A stretch of 64,000 nt of DNA from NCBI RefSeq assembly GCF_004364325.1, contig NZ_SOCP01000002.1, forward strand, positions 558,001-622,000, given 5' to 3'. Below are positions 7,321 to 14,969 of this stretch, in pieces (the stretch's first letter is position 1; each line of letters begins with the position of its first letter). The position numbers were made by a program, and so were the translations under genes. The stretch comes from Actinophytocola oryzae. Its GTDB lineage: Bacteria > Actinomycetota > Actinomycetes > Mycobacteriales > Pseudonocardiaceae. Below the pieces are notes generated by a model. It was given only the letters and a program-made list of their open reading frames with translations. It was not told the DNA's origin and made no database searches.

Positions 7321-8237
7321 CAGGACCTCCGCAGCCGTGGGTCGAGGAAGGTGTAGGCGAGGTCGAGCAGCAGGTAGGTGACGACCACGATCAGTGCCAC
7401 CACGAACACCGCGCCCTGCACGACCGGGAAGTCGCGCTTCAGCACGCCGTCCACCATCAGCCTGCCCACGCCGGGCCACGCGAACACGACCTCGGTCACG
7501 AGCGCGCCGCCCATCAGCGTGGAGAAGGTGTAGGCGGTGAGCGTGAGGATCGAGATGCCGCTGTTCTTCAGCGCGTGCACGCCGACCACGCGCATCGTGC
7601 CCAGACCCTTGGCGTGCGCGGTCTGCGTGTACTCCGCGGACAGCGACTCGATCATGCTCGCCCGTGCGATGCGGGTCGTGTTGGCGAGTGAGAACGCGCC
7701 GAGCGTCACCGCGGGGAGCACCAGGTTGGACAGCCCGCCGCTGCCCGAGGACGGGAACCACCGCAGCGTCACCGAGAAGACCAGGATCGCGACGATGCCC
7801 AGCCAGAACGTCGGCACCGACTGGCCGATGAGCGCGCCGCCGACCACGGCCTTGTCGGGCCAGCGGCGGCGCATCCGCGCGGCGAACGCCCCGAGCAGGG
7901 TGCCGCCGACCGTCGCGATGAGGACGGCGGCACCGGCCAGCTCGAGGGTGTAGGGCAGGCGTTCGAACACGATGTCGGCCACGGGTCGGTGCTGCAGGTA
8001 GGACTGGCCGAAGTCCAGCCGGGCGAACCGGCCGATGAACAGCAGGTACTGCACCAGGACCGGCTTGTCGAGGCCGAGGTCGGCCCGCACCGCGTCCAGC
8101 TGGTCCTGAGAGGCGGTGTCCGGCAGCATGAGGTGCACCGGGTCGCCACTCAGGCGCTGCAGCAGGAAGATCACGGTCACCGCGCCCCAGACGACCACGA
8201 TCACCCGGGGGATGCGGCGCAACAGGTAGCCGGCCAT
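7320..8237 (-). CDS. Peptide/nickel-type ABC transporter permease (DppB-like)
   Basis: A 305-residue permease beginning MAGYLLRRIPRVIVVVW, the typical DppB first helix. GDPVHLMLPD follows, then LGLDKPVLVQYLLFIGRFARLDFG around residues 61-84, the hallmark periplasmic region of this family. The EAA loop TAHAKGLGTMRVVGVHALKN is near residues 203-222. It is four bases downstream of the binding-protein gene and overlaps the DppC-like gene, so binding protein and both permeases are made together. Confidence 0.93.
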   Translation of the reverse strand: MAGYLLRRIPRVIVVVWGAVTVIFLLQRLSGDPVHLMLPDTASQDQLDAVRADLGLDKPVLVQYLLFIGRFARLDFGQSYLQHRPVADIVFERLPYTLELAGAAVLIATVGGTLLGAFAARMRRRWPDKAVVGGALIGQSVPTFWLGIVAILVFSVTLRWFPSSGSGGLSNLVLPAVTLGAFSLANTTRIARASMIESLSAEYTQTAHAKGLGTMRVVGVHALKNSGISILTLTAYTFSTLMGGALVTEVVFAWPGVGRLMVDGVLKRDFPVVQGAVFVVALIVVVTYLLLDLAYTFLDPRLRRS

Positions 8238-8241
8238 CGGG

Positions 8242-9807
8242 TCAGACCCGCTTCGCGTCGAACAGGTTGATGTAGGTCGACGGCAGGAACTGCACCCCCT
8301 GCACGCTCGGGTCCATCGCGTAGAGCCCCGGGTCGGCGTGGAACGGCACGAAGTAGGCCTGGTCCTGCGCGTACTTCGACAGCTGCGCCAGGTACTCGCC
8401 GCGCTGCTTGGTGTCGGTGATCGTGAAGCTCTTGTCGAGCATCTGGTCCAGCTTCGGGTCCGCGTCGATCTTGCGGATGTTGTTGCTGCGGAAGATCTCC
8501 AGCGTCCACGACACGTCGTAGGCCGGCGCGTCCTGGATGGACCAGTAGTTGATCGGACCCCAGCTGCCCGAGTAGAGCCGGTCGAGCCAGGCGCCACCCT
8601 CCATCGGGTTCTGCTTGACCGTGATGCCGACCGCCTGGAGGTAGCCAGAGACCGCCTGTCCGACCTCCTTGTCCCGGAAATACCGGCCGAGGGAGTAGTC
8701 GAAGGCCAGTGTCAGCCCGTTCCCGTAGCCGGCTTCCTTGAGCAGCTGCTTGGCCTTGTCCGGGTCGTAGGGCCGGTCCTTCAGGTCGGCGTTGTAGCCG
8801 ACCGACTTCTTGCCGACGAGCTGGCCCGCGAGATCCGTGCCGTAGCTCTGCGTGATCGACTTGCGCAGGGCGTTCTTGTCGATGGCGTAGTCGATCGCCT
8901 GCCGCACCCGTTTGTCCTTGAGTGGGGTGTCGGTCGTCGTCTGGAAGAAGATGTTCGCGCTCTGTCCCGACGGGACGGAGACGAGCTTCTTCCCGCCGCT
9001 CTTCACCTGGTCGGCGAAGTCGGGCAGCACGCGGTAGGCCACGTCGACGTCACCGGCGAGCAGTGCCGAGATCCGGGTGGAGTCCTCGGGGATCGAGCGC
9101 AGCTCCACCGACGTCAGCTTGGGGACCGTGCCCCAGAAGTCCTTGTTGGGGGAGAGCTTGACGTCCTCGCCGGGGGAGAAGCTGTCGACCTTGAACGGAC
9201 CGGTGCCGATGGGCTTCGTGACGAGGGCGTTCGCGTTCTCCTGGGTGTACTTCGGCGGCACGAGCCACACGACCGAGGTGCGGGTGGGCCAGTTGCCGAC
9301 CGGGGTCGACAGGTAGAAGTCGATCGTCAGGGGGTCGACGATCTCCATCCGCTGCAGGGCCTCGATGCGCACCCGCCACGGCGTCTTCTTGTCGTCGAGC
9401 GCGCGCTGGAACGTGTAGCGCACGGCCTCGGCGTCGAGCGGCTCGCCGTTGGTGAACTTGATGCCCTTGCGCAGCTTGAAGCGCCAGTGCTGTGCGTCGA
9501 TCGCCGTGAACGACTCGGCGGCCCACGGCTTGGGTGTGCCGTCGTCGGTGCTGACGAGCGTGTCGTAGACGAAACGCCAGTAGGTGTAGTCGGCGGTGGC
9601 CGTGGCGCTGATCGGGTCGTAGTTCTGGGTGACGTAGTCCATGCCGATGGTCAGCGACTGGTCCTTCGCGCTGCCGCCGCCACTGCCGCCACCTCCGCCC
9701 GAACTGTCGGGTCCCGCGCCACACGCGGCCGCGACAAGCGCGACAACGGTGGCGAGCACGGCCAGGACCGGACGGGTCTTCGGCCGCCGCACATGTGGAA
9801 GATGCAC
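8242..9807 (-). CDS. ABC transporter substrate-binding lipoprotein (SBP_bac_5, DppA-like)
   Basis: Extracytoplasmic solute-binding protein, about 521 residues. The signal peptide ends in the lipobox LVAAAC and is followed by a Ser/Gly linker. Family-5 features include the WRFKLRKGIKFTNGEPLDAEAVRYT block, PIGTGPFKVDSF, and VRQAIDYAIDKNAL. I chose the GTG at 9807, with AAGGAGG five bases upstream, over the ATG at 9840. Family-5 proteins bind peptides, metals or glycosides; the ligand is probably the nutrient processed by the adjacent CoA-dependent pathway. It heads a five-gene downstream run (DppB, DppC, hydratase halves, epimerase). Confidence 0.92.
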   Translation of the reverse strand: MHLPHVRRPKTRPVLAVLATVVALVAAACGAGPDSSGGGGGSGGGSAKDQSLTIGMDYVTQNYDPISATATADYTYWRFVYDTLVSTDDGTPKPWAAESFTAIDAQHWRFKLRKGIKFTNGEPLDAEAVRYTFQRALDDKKTPWRVRIEALQRMEIVDPLTIDFYLSTPVGNWPTRTSVVWLVPPKYTQENANALVTKPIGTGPFKVDSFSPGEDVKLSPNKDFWGTVPKLTSVELRSIPEDSTRISALLAGDVDVAYRVLPDFADQVKSGGKKLVSVPSGQSANIFFQTTTDTPLKDKRVRQAIDYAIDKNALRKSITQSYGTDLAGQLVGKKSVGYNADLKDRPYDPDKAKQLLKEAGYGNGLTLAFDYSLGRYFRDKEVGQAVSGYLQAVGITVKQNPMEGGAWLDRLYSGSWGPINYWSIQDAPAYDVSWTLEIFRSNNIRKIDADPKLDQMLDKSFTITDTKQRGEYLAQLSKYAQDQAYFVPFHADPGLYAMDPSVQGVQFLPSTYINLFDAKRV

Positions 9808-9870
9808 CGCTGCCTCCTTTGCCAGCGAAGGGTTCGGCATCGCGTGCCCCTGCGCGCTACCCGATGTCAG

Positions 9871-9900
9871 GAGACTATATATCGTCTATCATAGTGTCCA
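9871..9900. promoter_or_regulatory. Divergent promoter/operator with ACTAT...ATAGT dyad
   Basis: ACTATATATCG (9874-9884) and the outer inverted ACTAT/ATAGT pair (9874-9878 and 9891-9895) form an AT-rich dyad between the solute-binding-protein gene and the divergent dehydrogenase gene. The left half repeats the ACTATATAT seen at 4088-4096 upstream of the UGSC operon. Confidence 0.5.
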
Positions 9901-9927
9901 GTCCTCTCCTGGAAGGGAGACGCGCGT

Positions 9928-10935
9928 ATGGCGCACACCGTGGTGCACGTTCCCGGCGACGGCATCGGTCCCGAGGTCACGTGGGCAGCCCGCAGGGTGA
10001 TCGACGCGGCTGGTGTCGAGGTCGACTGGGTGCTCGCCGAGGCGGGCGAGGTCCCGTTCGAGCGGACCGGCGCGACCGTGCCACCCGAGACGGTCGCCGC
10101 GATCCGCGAGGTCGGCGTCGTGCTCAAGGGGCCGATGGCCAACCCCGTCGGGCACGGTTACAAGAGCCCCAACATCGCGCTGCGGCAGGCCGCGGGCGTC
10201 CACACCAACGTGCGGCTCGCGTGGGCGCTGCCCGGTGCGCGCACCCACTTCCCCGGCGCGGACCTCGTGGTCGTGCGGGAGGTGACCGAGGACGTGTTCA
10301 CCGGGGCGACCCAGTACGTCGGCCCGGACGCCGCGATCACCGTGAAATGGGTGACCCGCGCGGCCACCCACCGCGTGGCGCGGTTCGCCCTCGAGTACGC
10401 GCGCACGCACGGGCGCAAGAAGGTCACGGTGGCGCACAAGGCGGCCACGCTCAAGGAGACCGACGGGCTGTTCCTCGCCGCGGCGCGGGAGGTCGCGCCC
10501 GAGTACCCCGACATCGAGCTGGACGACTGTCTCGTGGACGCGCTCACCATGCACCTGGTGCGTGACCCGTTCGCCTACGACGTGCTGCTCGCGCCCTTCC
10601 AGTACGGCGACATCCTGGCCGACCTGTCCGCCGGGCTGATCGGTGGGCTGGGGCTCGTGCCCGGGGCGTCCTTCGGTCCGGACGCCGCGTTGTTCGAGGC
10701 GGCGCACGGCAGCGCGCCCAGGTACGCGGGCCAGGACAAGGTGAACCCGACGGCGCTCGTGCTGTCGGGTGCGCTGCTGCTCGACCACCTCGGCGAGACC
10801 GAGGCGGCGACGCGGGTGCGCGCGGCCGTCGCGGCGACGGTTGCCGGCCCGATCACCACCTACGACCTGGGCGGCACGGCCACCACGACGGAGATGACGG
10901 ACGCGATCATCGCGGCGTTGCCCGGTGGTGCGTGA
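9928..10935 (+). CDS. Isocitrate/isopropylmalate dehydrogenase family protein
   Basis: Beta-decarboxylating NAD(P)-dependent dehydrogenase of 335 residues, slightly short but complete. It shows GDGIGPEVTWAARRVIDAAG (residues 10-29), the NVRLAWALPG arginine region (about 93-102), the catalytic Lys in VAHKAATLKETDGLF, the metal-binding Asp region DALTMHLVRDPFAYDVLLAP, and EAAHGSAP. The family oxidises and decarboxylates 2-hydroxy acids such as isocitrate, isopropylmalate, tartrate or homoisocitrate. The context of ABC uptake and CoA-transferases argues for a catabolic 3-substituted malate rather than the TCA enzyme; that is inference. It is divergent from the transporter operon. Confidence 0.88.
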   Translation: MAHTVVHVPGDGIGPEVTWAARRVIDAAGVEVDWVLAEAGEVPFERTGATVPPETVAAIREVGVVLKGPMANPVGHGYKSPNIALRQAAGVHTNVRLAWALPGARTHFPGADLVVVREVTEDVFTGATQYVGPDAAITVKWVTRAATHRVARFALEYARTHGRKKVTVAHKAATLKETDGLFLAAAREVAPEYPDIELDDCLVDALTMHLVRDPFAYDVLLAPFQYGDILADLSAGLIGGLGLVPGASFGPDAALFEAAHGSAPRYAGQDKVNPTALVLSGALLLDHLGETEAATRVRAAVAATVAGPITTYDLGGTATTTEMTDAIIAALPGGA

Positions 10936-11024
10936 GTGGACCGAAGTCCTGCGCGGCCACGTGCTTGTGGCTGGTTCACGTCACGGCGCAATCAACGCAG
11001 TGAATCTCGGAGAGGCGGAAGAGT

Positions 11025-12059
11025 ATGACGAAGTTCGGTTTCGGCGTCAGTCTTGTCTGTGACGACCTCGAGGCGTTTCCCGGCTGGGTCCGGACGGTCG
11101 ACGAGTGCGGGTTCGACGTCATCGGGCTCACCGACTCGCCCGCCCTGTACCCGGAGACGTACGTGACCGGGGTGATCGCCGCGCAGAACACCAGCAGGGT
11201 CCGCTTCGGACCGAGGGTGACCAACCCGCTGACCCGTCACCCGATCGTGGCGGCGCAGGCGATCGGCTCACTCGACGTGCTCTCCGGTGGGCGCGCGTTG
11301 TTCGGCATCGGTGCGGGGGACAGCGCCGCGCACACGGCAGCCGCGCGGCCCGCGAAGGTGGCCGACATCGAGGAGTACCTGCTTACGGTCCGTGGCCTGC
11401 TGCGTGGCGAGCCGGTGACCTACCGGGGGTCCGAGCTGCGGATGTTCTCCGAGCCGCGCAACGTGCCCATCTACGTGGCGGCCGCCGGGCCGAAGATGCT
11501 GCGGATGGCGGGCCGGGTCGCCGATGGCGTGATCATCGGGTCGGGGGTGATCCCGGAGGTCATCGAGCACACGCTCGGGTTCATCCGGGAGGGTGCCGAG
11601 TCGGTCGGCCGGTCACTCTCCGATCTGGACCTGTGGTGGCTGTGCGGGGCGCGGGTGGCCGACAGCCGGGCCGAGGCCGAGGAGCAGATGCTGAGCCTGT
11701 CGGCCGCGTTGATCAACGCGCACGGGCAGATCACGCTGGGTGGCAAGCTCATCCCGACGGACGTCCTGGAGGAGGCGCAGTACCTCGTCGACCACTACGA
11801 CTTCGACGCGCACATCAAGCACGGGACCGCGCCGAACGTCGAGTTGTTGCGGTCGCTGCCGAAGCTGCGGGAACACGCGTCGCGGCGGTACGTTGTGGGT
11901 GGGACGCCCGACGAGTGTGTCGAGCAGCTGAAGACGGCCGCGGAGGCAGGCGCGAACCAGTTCTGGTGGACAGTGTCCTTTCCGGACAAGATGGAGTTCG
12001 TGAAGAAGTTCTCCTCGGAGGTGATCTCCCGCCTCAACCCCGTGGCCACGGGGAGTTGA
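11025..12059 (+). CDS. LLM-class F420/flavin-dependent oxidoreductase
   Basis: Luciferase-like (beta/alpha)8 oxidoreductase, 344 residues. It has FGVSLVCDDLEAFPGWVRTVDECGFDVIGLTDS at the start, the TNPLTRHPIVAAQAIGSLDVLSGGRALFGIGAGDSA cofactor segment (about residues 66-101), and VPIYVAAAGPKMLRMAGRVADGVIIGSG (about 147-174). The pattern resembles methylene-H4MPT reductase-like, F420-dependent members that are common in actinomycetes. ATG with GGAGAGG upstream. It probably catalyses a redox step in the same pathway as the upstream dehydrogenase, 89 bp away. The second island also begins with an LLM gene. Confidence 0.9.
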   Translation: MTKFGFGVSLVCDDLEAFPGWVRTVDECGFDVIGLTDSPALYPETYVTGVIAAQNTSRVRFGPRVTNPLTRHPIVAAQAIGSLDVLSGGRALFGIGAGDSAAHTAAARPAKVADIEEYLLTVRGLLRGEPVTYRGSELRMFSEPRNVPIYVAAAGPKMLRMAGRVADGVIIGSGVIPEVIEHTLGFIREGAESVGRSLSDLDLWWLCGARVADSRAEAEEQMLSLSAALINAHGQITLGGKLIPTDVLEEAQYLVDHYDFDAHIKHGTAPNVELLRSLPKLREHASRRYVVGGTPDECVEQLKTAAEAGANQFWWTVSFPDKMEFVKKFSSEVISRLNPVATGS

Positions 12060-12065
12060 TGAAAG

Positions 12066-12236
12066 ATGAGGACCACGCGTTCCTCGGCACGCAAGCCGTT
12101 GCGGAACGTCGGCGTCGTCGCGGCGGTCCTCGCCGCGGGCGTGCTGGCCGCCACCGGCATGGAGGCGTTGCTCTCCGTGCTGGGGCTGCGACGGGCGTTC
12201 AACAAGCGGACCCGGTTCGGGCAGCCCGCGCACTGA
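12066..12236 (+). CDS. Small single-helix membrane or secreted protein
   Basis: Fifty-six residues: a basic N-terminus (MRTTRSSARKPLRN), one hydrophobic stretch VGVVAAVLAAGVLAATG (about residues 15-31) and a basic tail. It starts six bases after the LLM stop with a GGGGAG about ten bases upstream, so it would be co-translated. Its stop codon is the TGA inside the first repeat palindrome. No family is recognised. Confidence 0.45.
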   Translation: MRTTRSSARKPLRNVGVVAAVLAAGVLAATGMEALLSVLGLRRAFNKRTRFGQPAH

Positions 12237-12420
12237 AGGACGCCTTCCTAACGCTGGGCGTACTGAAGGACGCCTTCGTTACGCTGGGCGTACTGAAGGA
12301 CGCCTTCGTTACGCTGGGCGTACTGAAGGCGTCCTTCAGTGCGTCGGGAGTGGCGCGTGGTGGGGGCCGAGTGTACTGAAGGCGTCCTTCGTGTCGCTGG
12401 GCGTTAGGAAGGCGTCCTTC
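12235..12420. repeat. Array of six GAAGG-ACG/CGT-CCTTC palindromes
   Basis: Copies at 12235, 12265, 12295 (GAAGGACGCCTTC) and at 12325, 12378, 12408 (the reverse-complement form GAAGGCGTCCTTC). The first four are spaced exactly 30 bp with near-identical spacers. Each can form a 5-8 bp stem with a 3-base loop. The array fills the gap between the convergent LLM/small-protein and selA genes, so a bidirectional terminator role is plausible. A second array is at 57360-57495. Confidence 0.85.
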
Positions 12421-12472
12421 AGTACGGAGCCAGTACGGGGCCGGTACCGGGACCAGTACGGGGCGGCGGGCT

Positions 12473-13786
12473 TCAGCAGGCTGTGACCGCATCGACTATG
12501 CGGGTGTCGGCGGTCGGCGGGACCGCGAGCAGGTCCACTAGGCACGCGCCGTTCGTCACTCTCGTCATCACCGGGTGGGGTGCGTGGCGCAGGCGTTCGG
12601 CGTAGGACTCGGGGAGCCGGACCGCGGCGCTCGCGATCGGCACTCCCGGTGCACCCCCGCCACCCACCGTGGCCTCGCTGTCGACCGCCTGTGCCTCGAC
12701 GCCCTGTGCACGCAGTGTCGCGGCGAGCGCCTCGGCGCGAGCACGCAGCTCCGCCCGGCCCGTCGCCAGTGCACGGGCGGTCGGGGTGGGCGGCACACGC
12801 AGGGTCGCCTCCAGCGCGGCGATCGTGAGCTTGCCGACCCGCAGCGCACGGGCCAGCGGGTGCCGCCGCAGCCGGTGCACGAGGTCCGCCCGCCCCGCGA
12901 TGATGCCGCACTGCGGGCCCCCCAACAGCTTGTCGCCGCTCGCGATGACGAGGTCCGCGCCCGCGCGCAGCGTGCCGGCCGCGTCCGGTTCGTCCGGTAG
13001 GAGCGGGTGTGGGGTGAGCAGGCCGGAGCCGATGTCAGCCACCACCGGCGCCTGCAGCGTCGCCAGCTCCTCGATCGGCACGTCGGCCGTGAAGCCCGTG
13101 ACCACGAAGTTCGACGGGTGCACCTTCAGCACGAAACCCGTCTCCGGCCCGACTGCCGCCGTGTAGTCCGCGAGCGCCGTCCGGTTGGTGGTGCCGACCT
13201 CACGCAGCGTGGCGCCGGTGCTCGTCAGCAGGTCCGGCAGGCGGAACCCGTCACCGATCTCCACCAGCTCGCCCCGGCTGATGACGATCTCCCTGCCCAT
13301 CGCCAACGCGGTCGCGGCCAGGACCAGCGCCGCGGCGCCGTTGTTCACGACGTGCACCGCCTCGGCGTCCGGCACCGCCGCGGCCAGTGCCTCGACCATC
13401 CCCAGGCCTCGTCCCGTGCGCCTGCCCGACGTCAGGTCCAGCTCGACATCCGTGGGCCCCGCCGCCGCCACCACCGCCTCGACCGCCGCAGCCGACAGCG
13501 GCGCTCGGCCCAGGTTCGTGTGCAGGAGGACACCCGTGGCGTTGACTACCGGGTTCAGCGACGACCCGCGGGCCGGCAGTGCGGCTACGGCCGTGTCGGC
13601 CACCGCTTCCGGGGCGATCTCGCCTGCCCGCGCCCGCTGCTGGGCCGCCGCTACCGCCGCCTTGACCGCGGGCCGTCCCACCCGCGTGACCGCCTCGACG
13701 AGCCTGGGGTCGGCCAGCACCTCGTCGGTCCTGGGCACCAGCCGCCTGCGATCCACACTGGACGAACGACCGGACGCACTCACCAC
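12473..13786 (-). CDS. selA: L-seryl-tRNA(Sec) selenium transferase (selenocysteine synthase)
   Basis: PLP enzyme that converts seryl-tRNA(Sec) to selenocysteyl-tRNA(Sec) using selenophosphate. At 437 residues it is slightly short for SelA. Motifs: NPVVNATGVLLHTNLGRAPL (about residues 78-97), ELVEIGDGFRLPDLLTSTGA, EVGTTNRT, VLKVHPSNF, and the PLP lysine in SGDKLLGGPQCGII (about 280-293). The start is GTG (13786 or 13783) without a strong Shine-Dalgarno. No selB, selD or selC is in the window. Its presence 8 kb from the UGSC TGA gene is the main independent support that this organism makes selenoproteins. Confidence 0.95.
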   Translation of the reverse strand: MVSASGRSSSVDRRRLVPRTDEVLADPRLVEAVTRVGRPAVKAAVAAAQQRARAGEIAPEAVADTAVAALPARGSSLNPVVNATGVLLHTNLGRAPLSAAAVEAVVAAAGPTDVELDLTSGRRTGRGLGMVEALAAAVPDAEAVHVVNNGAAALVLAATALAMGREIVISRGELVEIGDGFRLPDLLTSTGATLREVGTTNRTALADYTAAVGPETGFVLKVHPSNFVVTGFTADVPIEELATLQAPVVADIGSGLLTPHPLLPDEPDAAGTLRAGADLVIASGDKLLGGPQCGIIAGRADLVHRLRRHPLARALRVGKLTIAALEATLRVPPTPTARALATGRAELRARAEALAATLRAQGVEAQAVDSEATVGGGGAPGVPIASAAVRLPESYAERLRHAPHPVMTRVTNGACLVDLLAVPPTADTRIVDAVTAC

Positions 13787-13792
13787 AGGAGC

Positions 13793-14683
13793 CTAACCCG
13801 CCGGGGACTCCAGCGTCGCCGCGGTGTTGGCGCACCACCGCAGCGTCCGCCGGTCCGACTCCTGGTACAGGCGCCCGATCGCGGAGAAGTCGAGGTCGCC
13901 GTAGCCGGCGTCGGCGGCGAAGTCCAGCAGGCGGCGGAAGACGCGGGTGCTCACCAGCGGGAAGTCGTGGCTGTCCGCCAGGCGGAGCACCATGTCCATC
14001 TCCTCCTTCATCCACTCGACCGGGAAGCCGCGCCAGTCGTTGCTCGCGGGGGAGTCCGGCACCACGCCCGTGACCGGCACCCGCTGGCGCACGGCGGTAC
14101 AGTCGCCGGTCGAGCCGAGCACGACCTCGTGCAGTGCACGCGGATCGAGGCCGGCACGTGCCGCCAGGCCGAACGCCTCGGCGACGGCGAGGTTCTGCGC
14201 GGCGTGGACGAGGTTGTTGCACAGCCTCATCGTCTGCCCCGAACCCGTCGGTCCGGTGTGGACGACCCGGGCCGAGTACGCCGCGAGCACCTCGTGGACC
14301 GCCTCGATGTCGGCCACCTCGCCGCCCGCGTAGATCGCCAGTGCGCCTGCCCGCGCGGCGGCCGGCCCACCGGACACCGGGGCCTCCACGTACCGGCCGC
14401 CCGCGGCGACGACCAGGTCGCGGTGGCCCGGCTCGGCGGCCGCGTCGATGGTCGAGTGGTCGACGACCACGGTTCCGGACCGCAGACCGGGAGCGAGGTC
14501 GGTCAGCACCCGGGTCACGTCGGGGGTGAACGGCACACACAGCAGCACGATCTCGCTGTGTGCCGCCACGAACGCCGGGTCGCCGTCGTCGATCGCACCC
14601 GCGGCCAGGGCGGCGTCGATCGGGCCGCGTCCGCGGGAGCCGACGTGCAGCCGGTGCCCCGCGCTGATCAGGTGTCGTGTCAT
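13793..14683 (-). pseudogene. 3-hydroxyisobutyrate dehydrogenase family, N-terminus deleted
   Basis: Beta-hydroxyacid dehydrogenase family. Visible motifs: VDHSTIDAAA, the substrate motif EAPVSGGPAAARAGALAIYAG, GSGQTMRLCNN with the lysine position changed, and a long C-terminal helical domain. The reading frame opens at MTRHLISAGHRL, which in intact relatives follows the GxGxMGxP nucleotide-binding loop. That loop is absent here, and the frame upstream reads low-complexity Arg. The codon for its first Met lies 1-4 bases from the end of a peptidase fragment, so a deletion seems to have joined the two. It lacks the NAD(P)-binding glycines, so activity is doubtful. Confidence 0.6.
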
Positions 14684-14967
14684 GGGCAGGCGGTGTCGGT
14701 GGTCGCCCGGTGTGGTGCGTCCGCACCGTCGACGTCGGCGAGCCACACCTCCGTGTCGAGGCGGTCGCCAGCCCGGCTGGTGGGCGCCAGTACGTAGCTG
14801 AGCAGCCGCCCGTTCGGGGCGAGGACCGGCGTCCGTGGTTCGCGGCCATCGACCACGAGTTCCGCGGTCAGACCCGTCGTCCGCCTGGTTCCCGAGCCGG
14901 TCGTGATCGTGCTCCACCACCCTTCCTGGTTGCGTGCCGTAGTACTGCGACTACTTCCAGTGTCCAT
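14680..14967 (-). pseudogene. N-terminal remnant of an S9-type (prolyl oligopeptidase) peptidase
   Basis: A 95-codon frame whose core, LTAELVVDGREPRTPVLAP then NGRLLSYVLAPTSRAGD and TEVWLADVDG, looks like the first beta-propeller blades of a family S9 peptidase. It ends after ATTDTACP, immediately at the broken start of the hydroxyacid dehydrogenase. The remaining propeller and the catalytic hydrolase domain (several hundred residues) are missing from the window. The family assignment is from pattern memory only. It starts two bases after the MFS exporter gene. Confidence 0.5.
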
Positions 14968-14969
14968 CT

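Noticed and set aside
12235..12420. Repeat array resembling a CRISPR
   Set aside because: The repeats are 13-bp palindromes in both orientations, the spacers are almost identical, and no cas genes are in the window.
12473..12475. TGA at the end of selA as a further Sec codon
   Set aside because: Sequence after it has no conserved extension or hairpin; the protein is already complete.
3900..14700. tRNA-Sec (selC) near the selenoprotein or selA
   Set aside because: Scanned the gaps at 4080-4598, 12237-12472 and around 13790 for a long-armed tRNA with a TCA anticodon and T-arm; no convincing fold was found.
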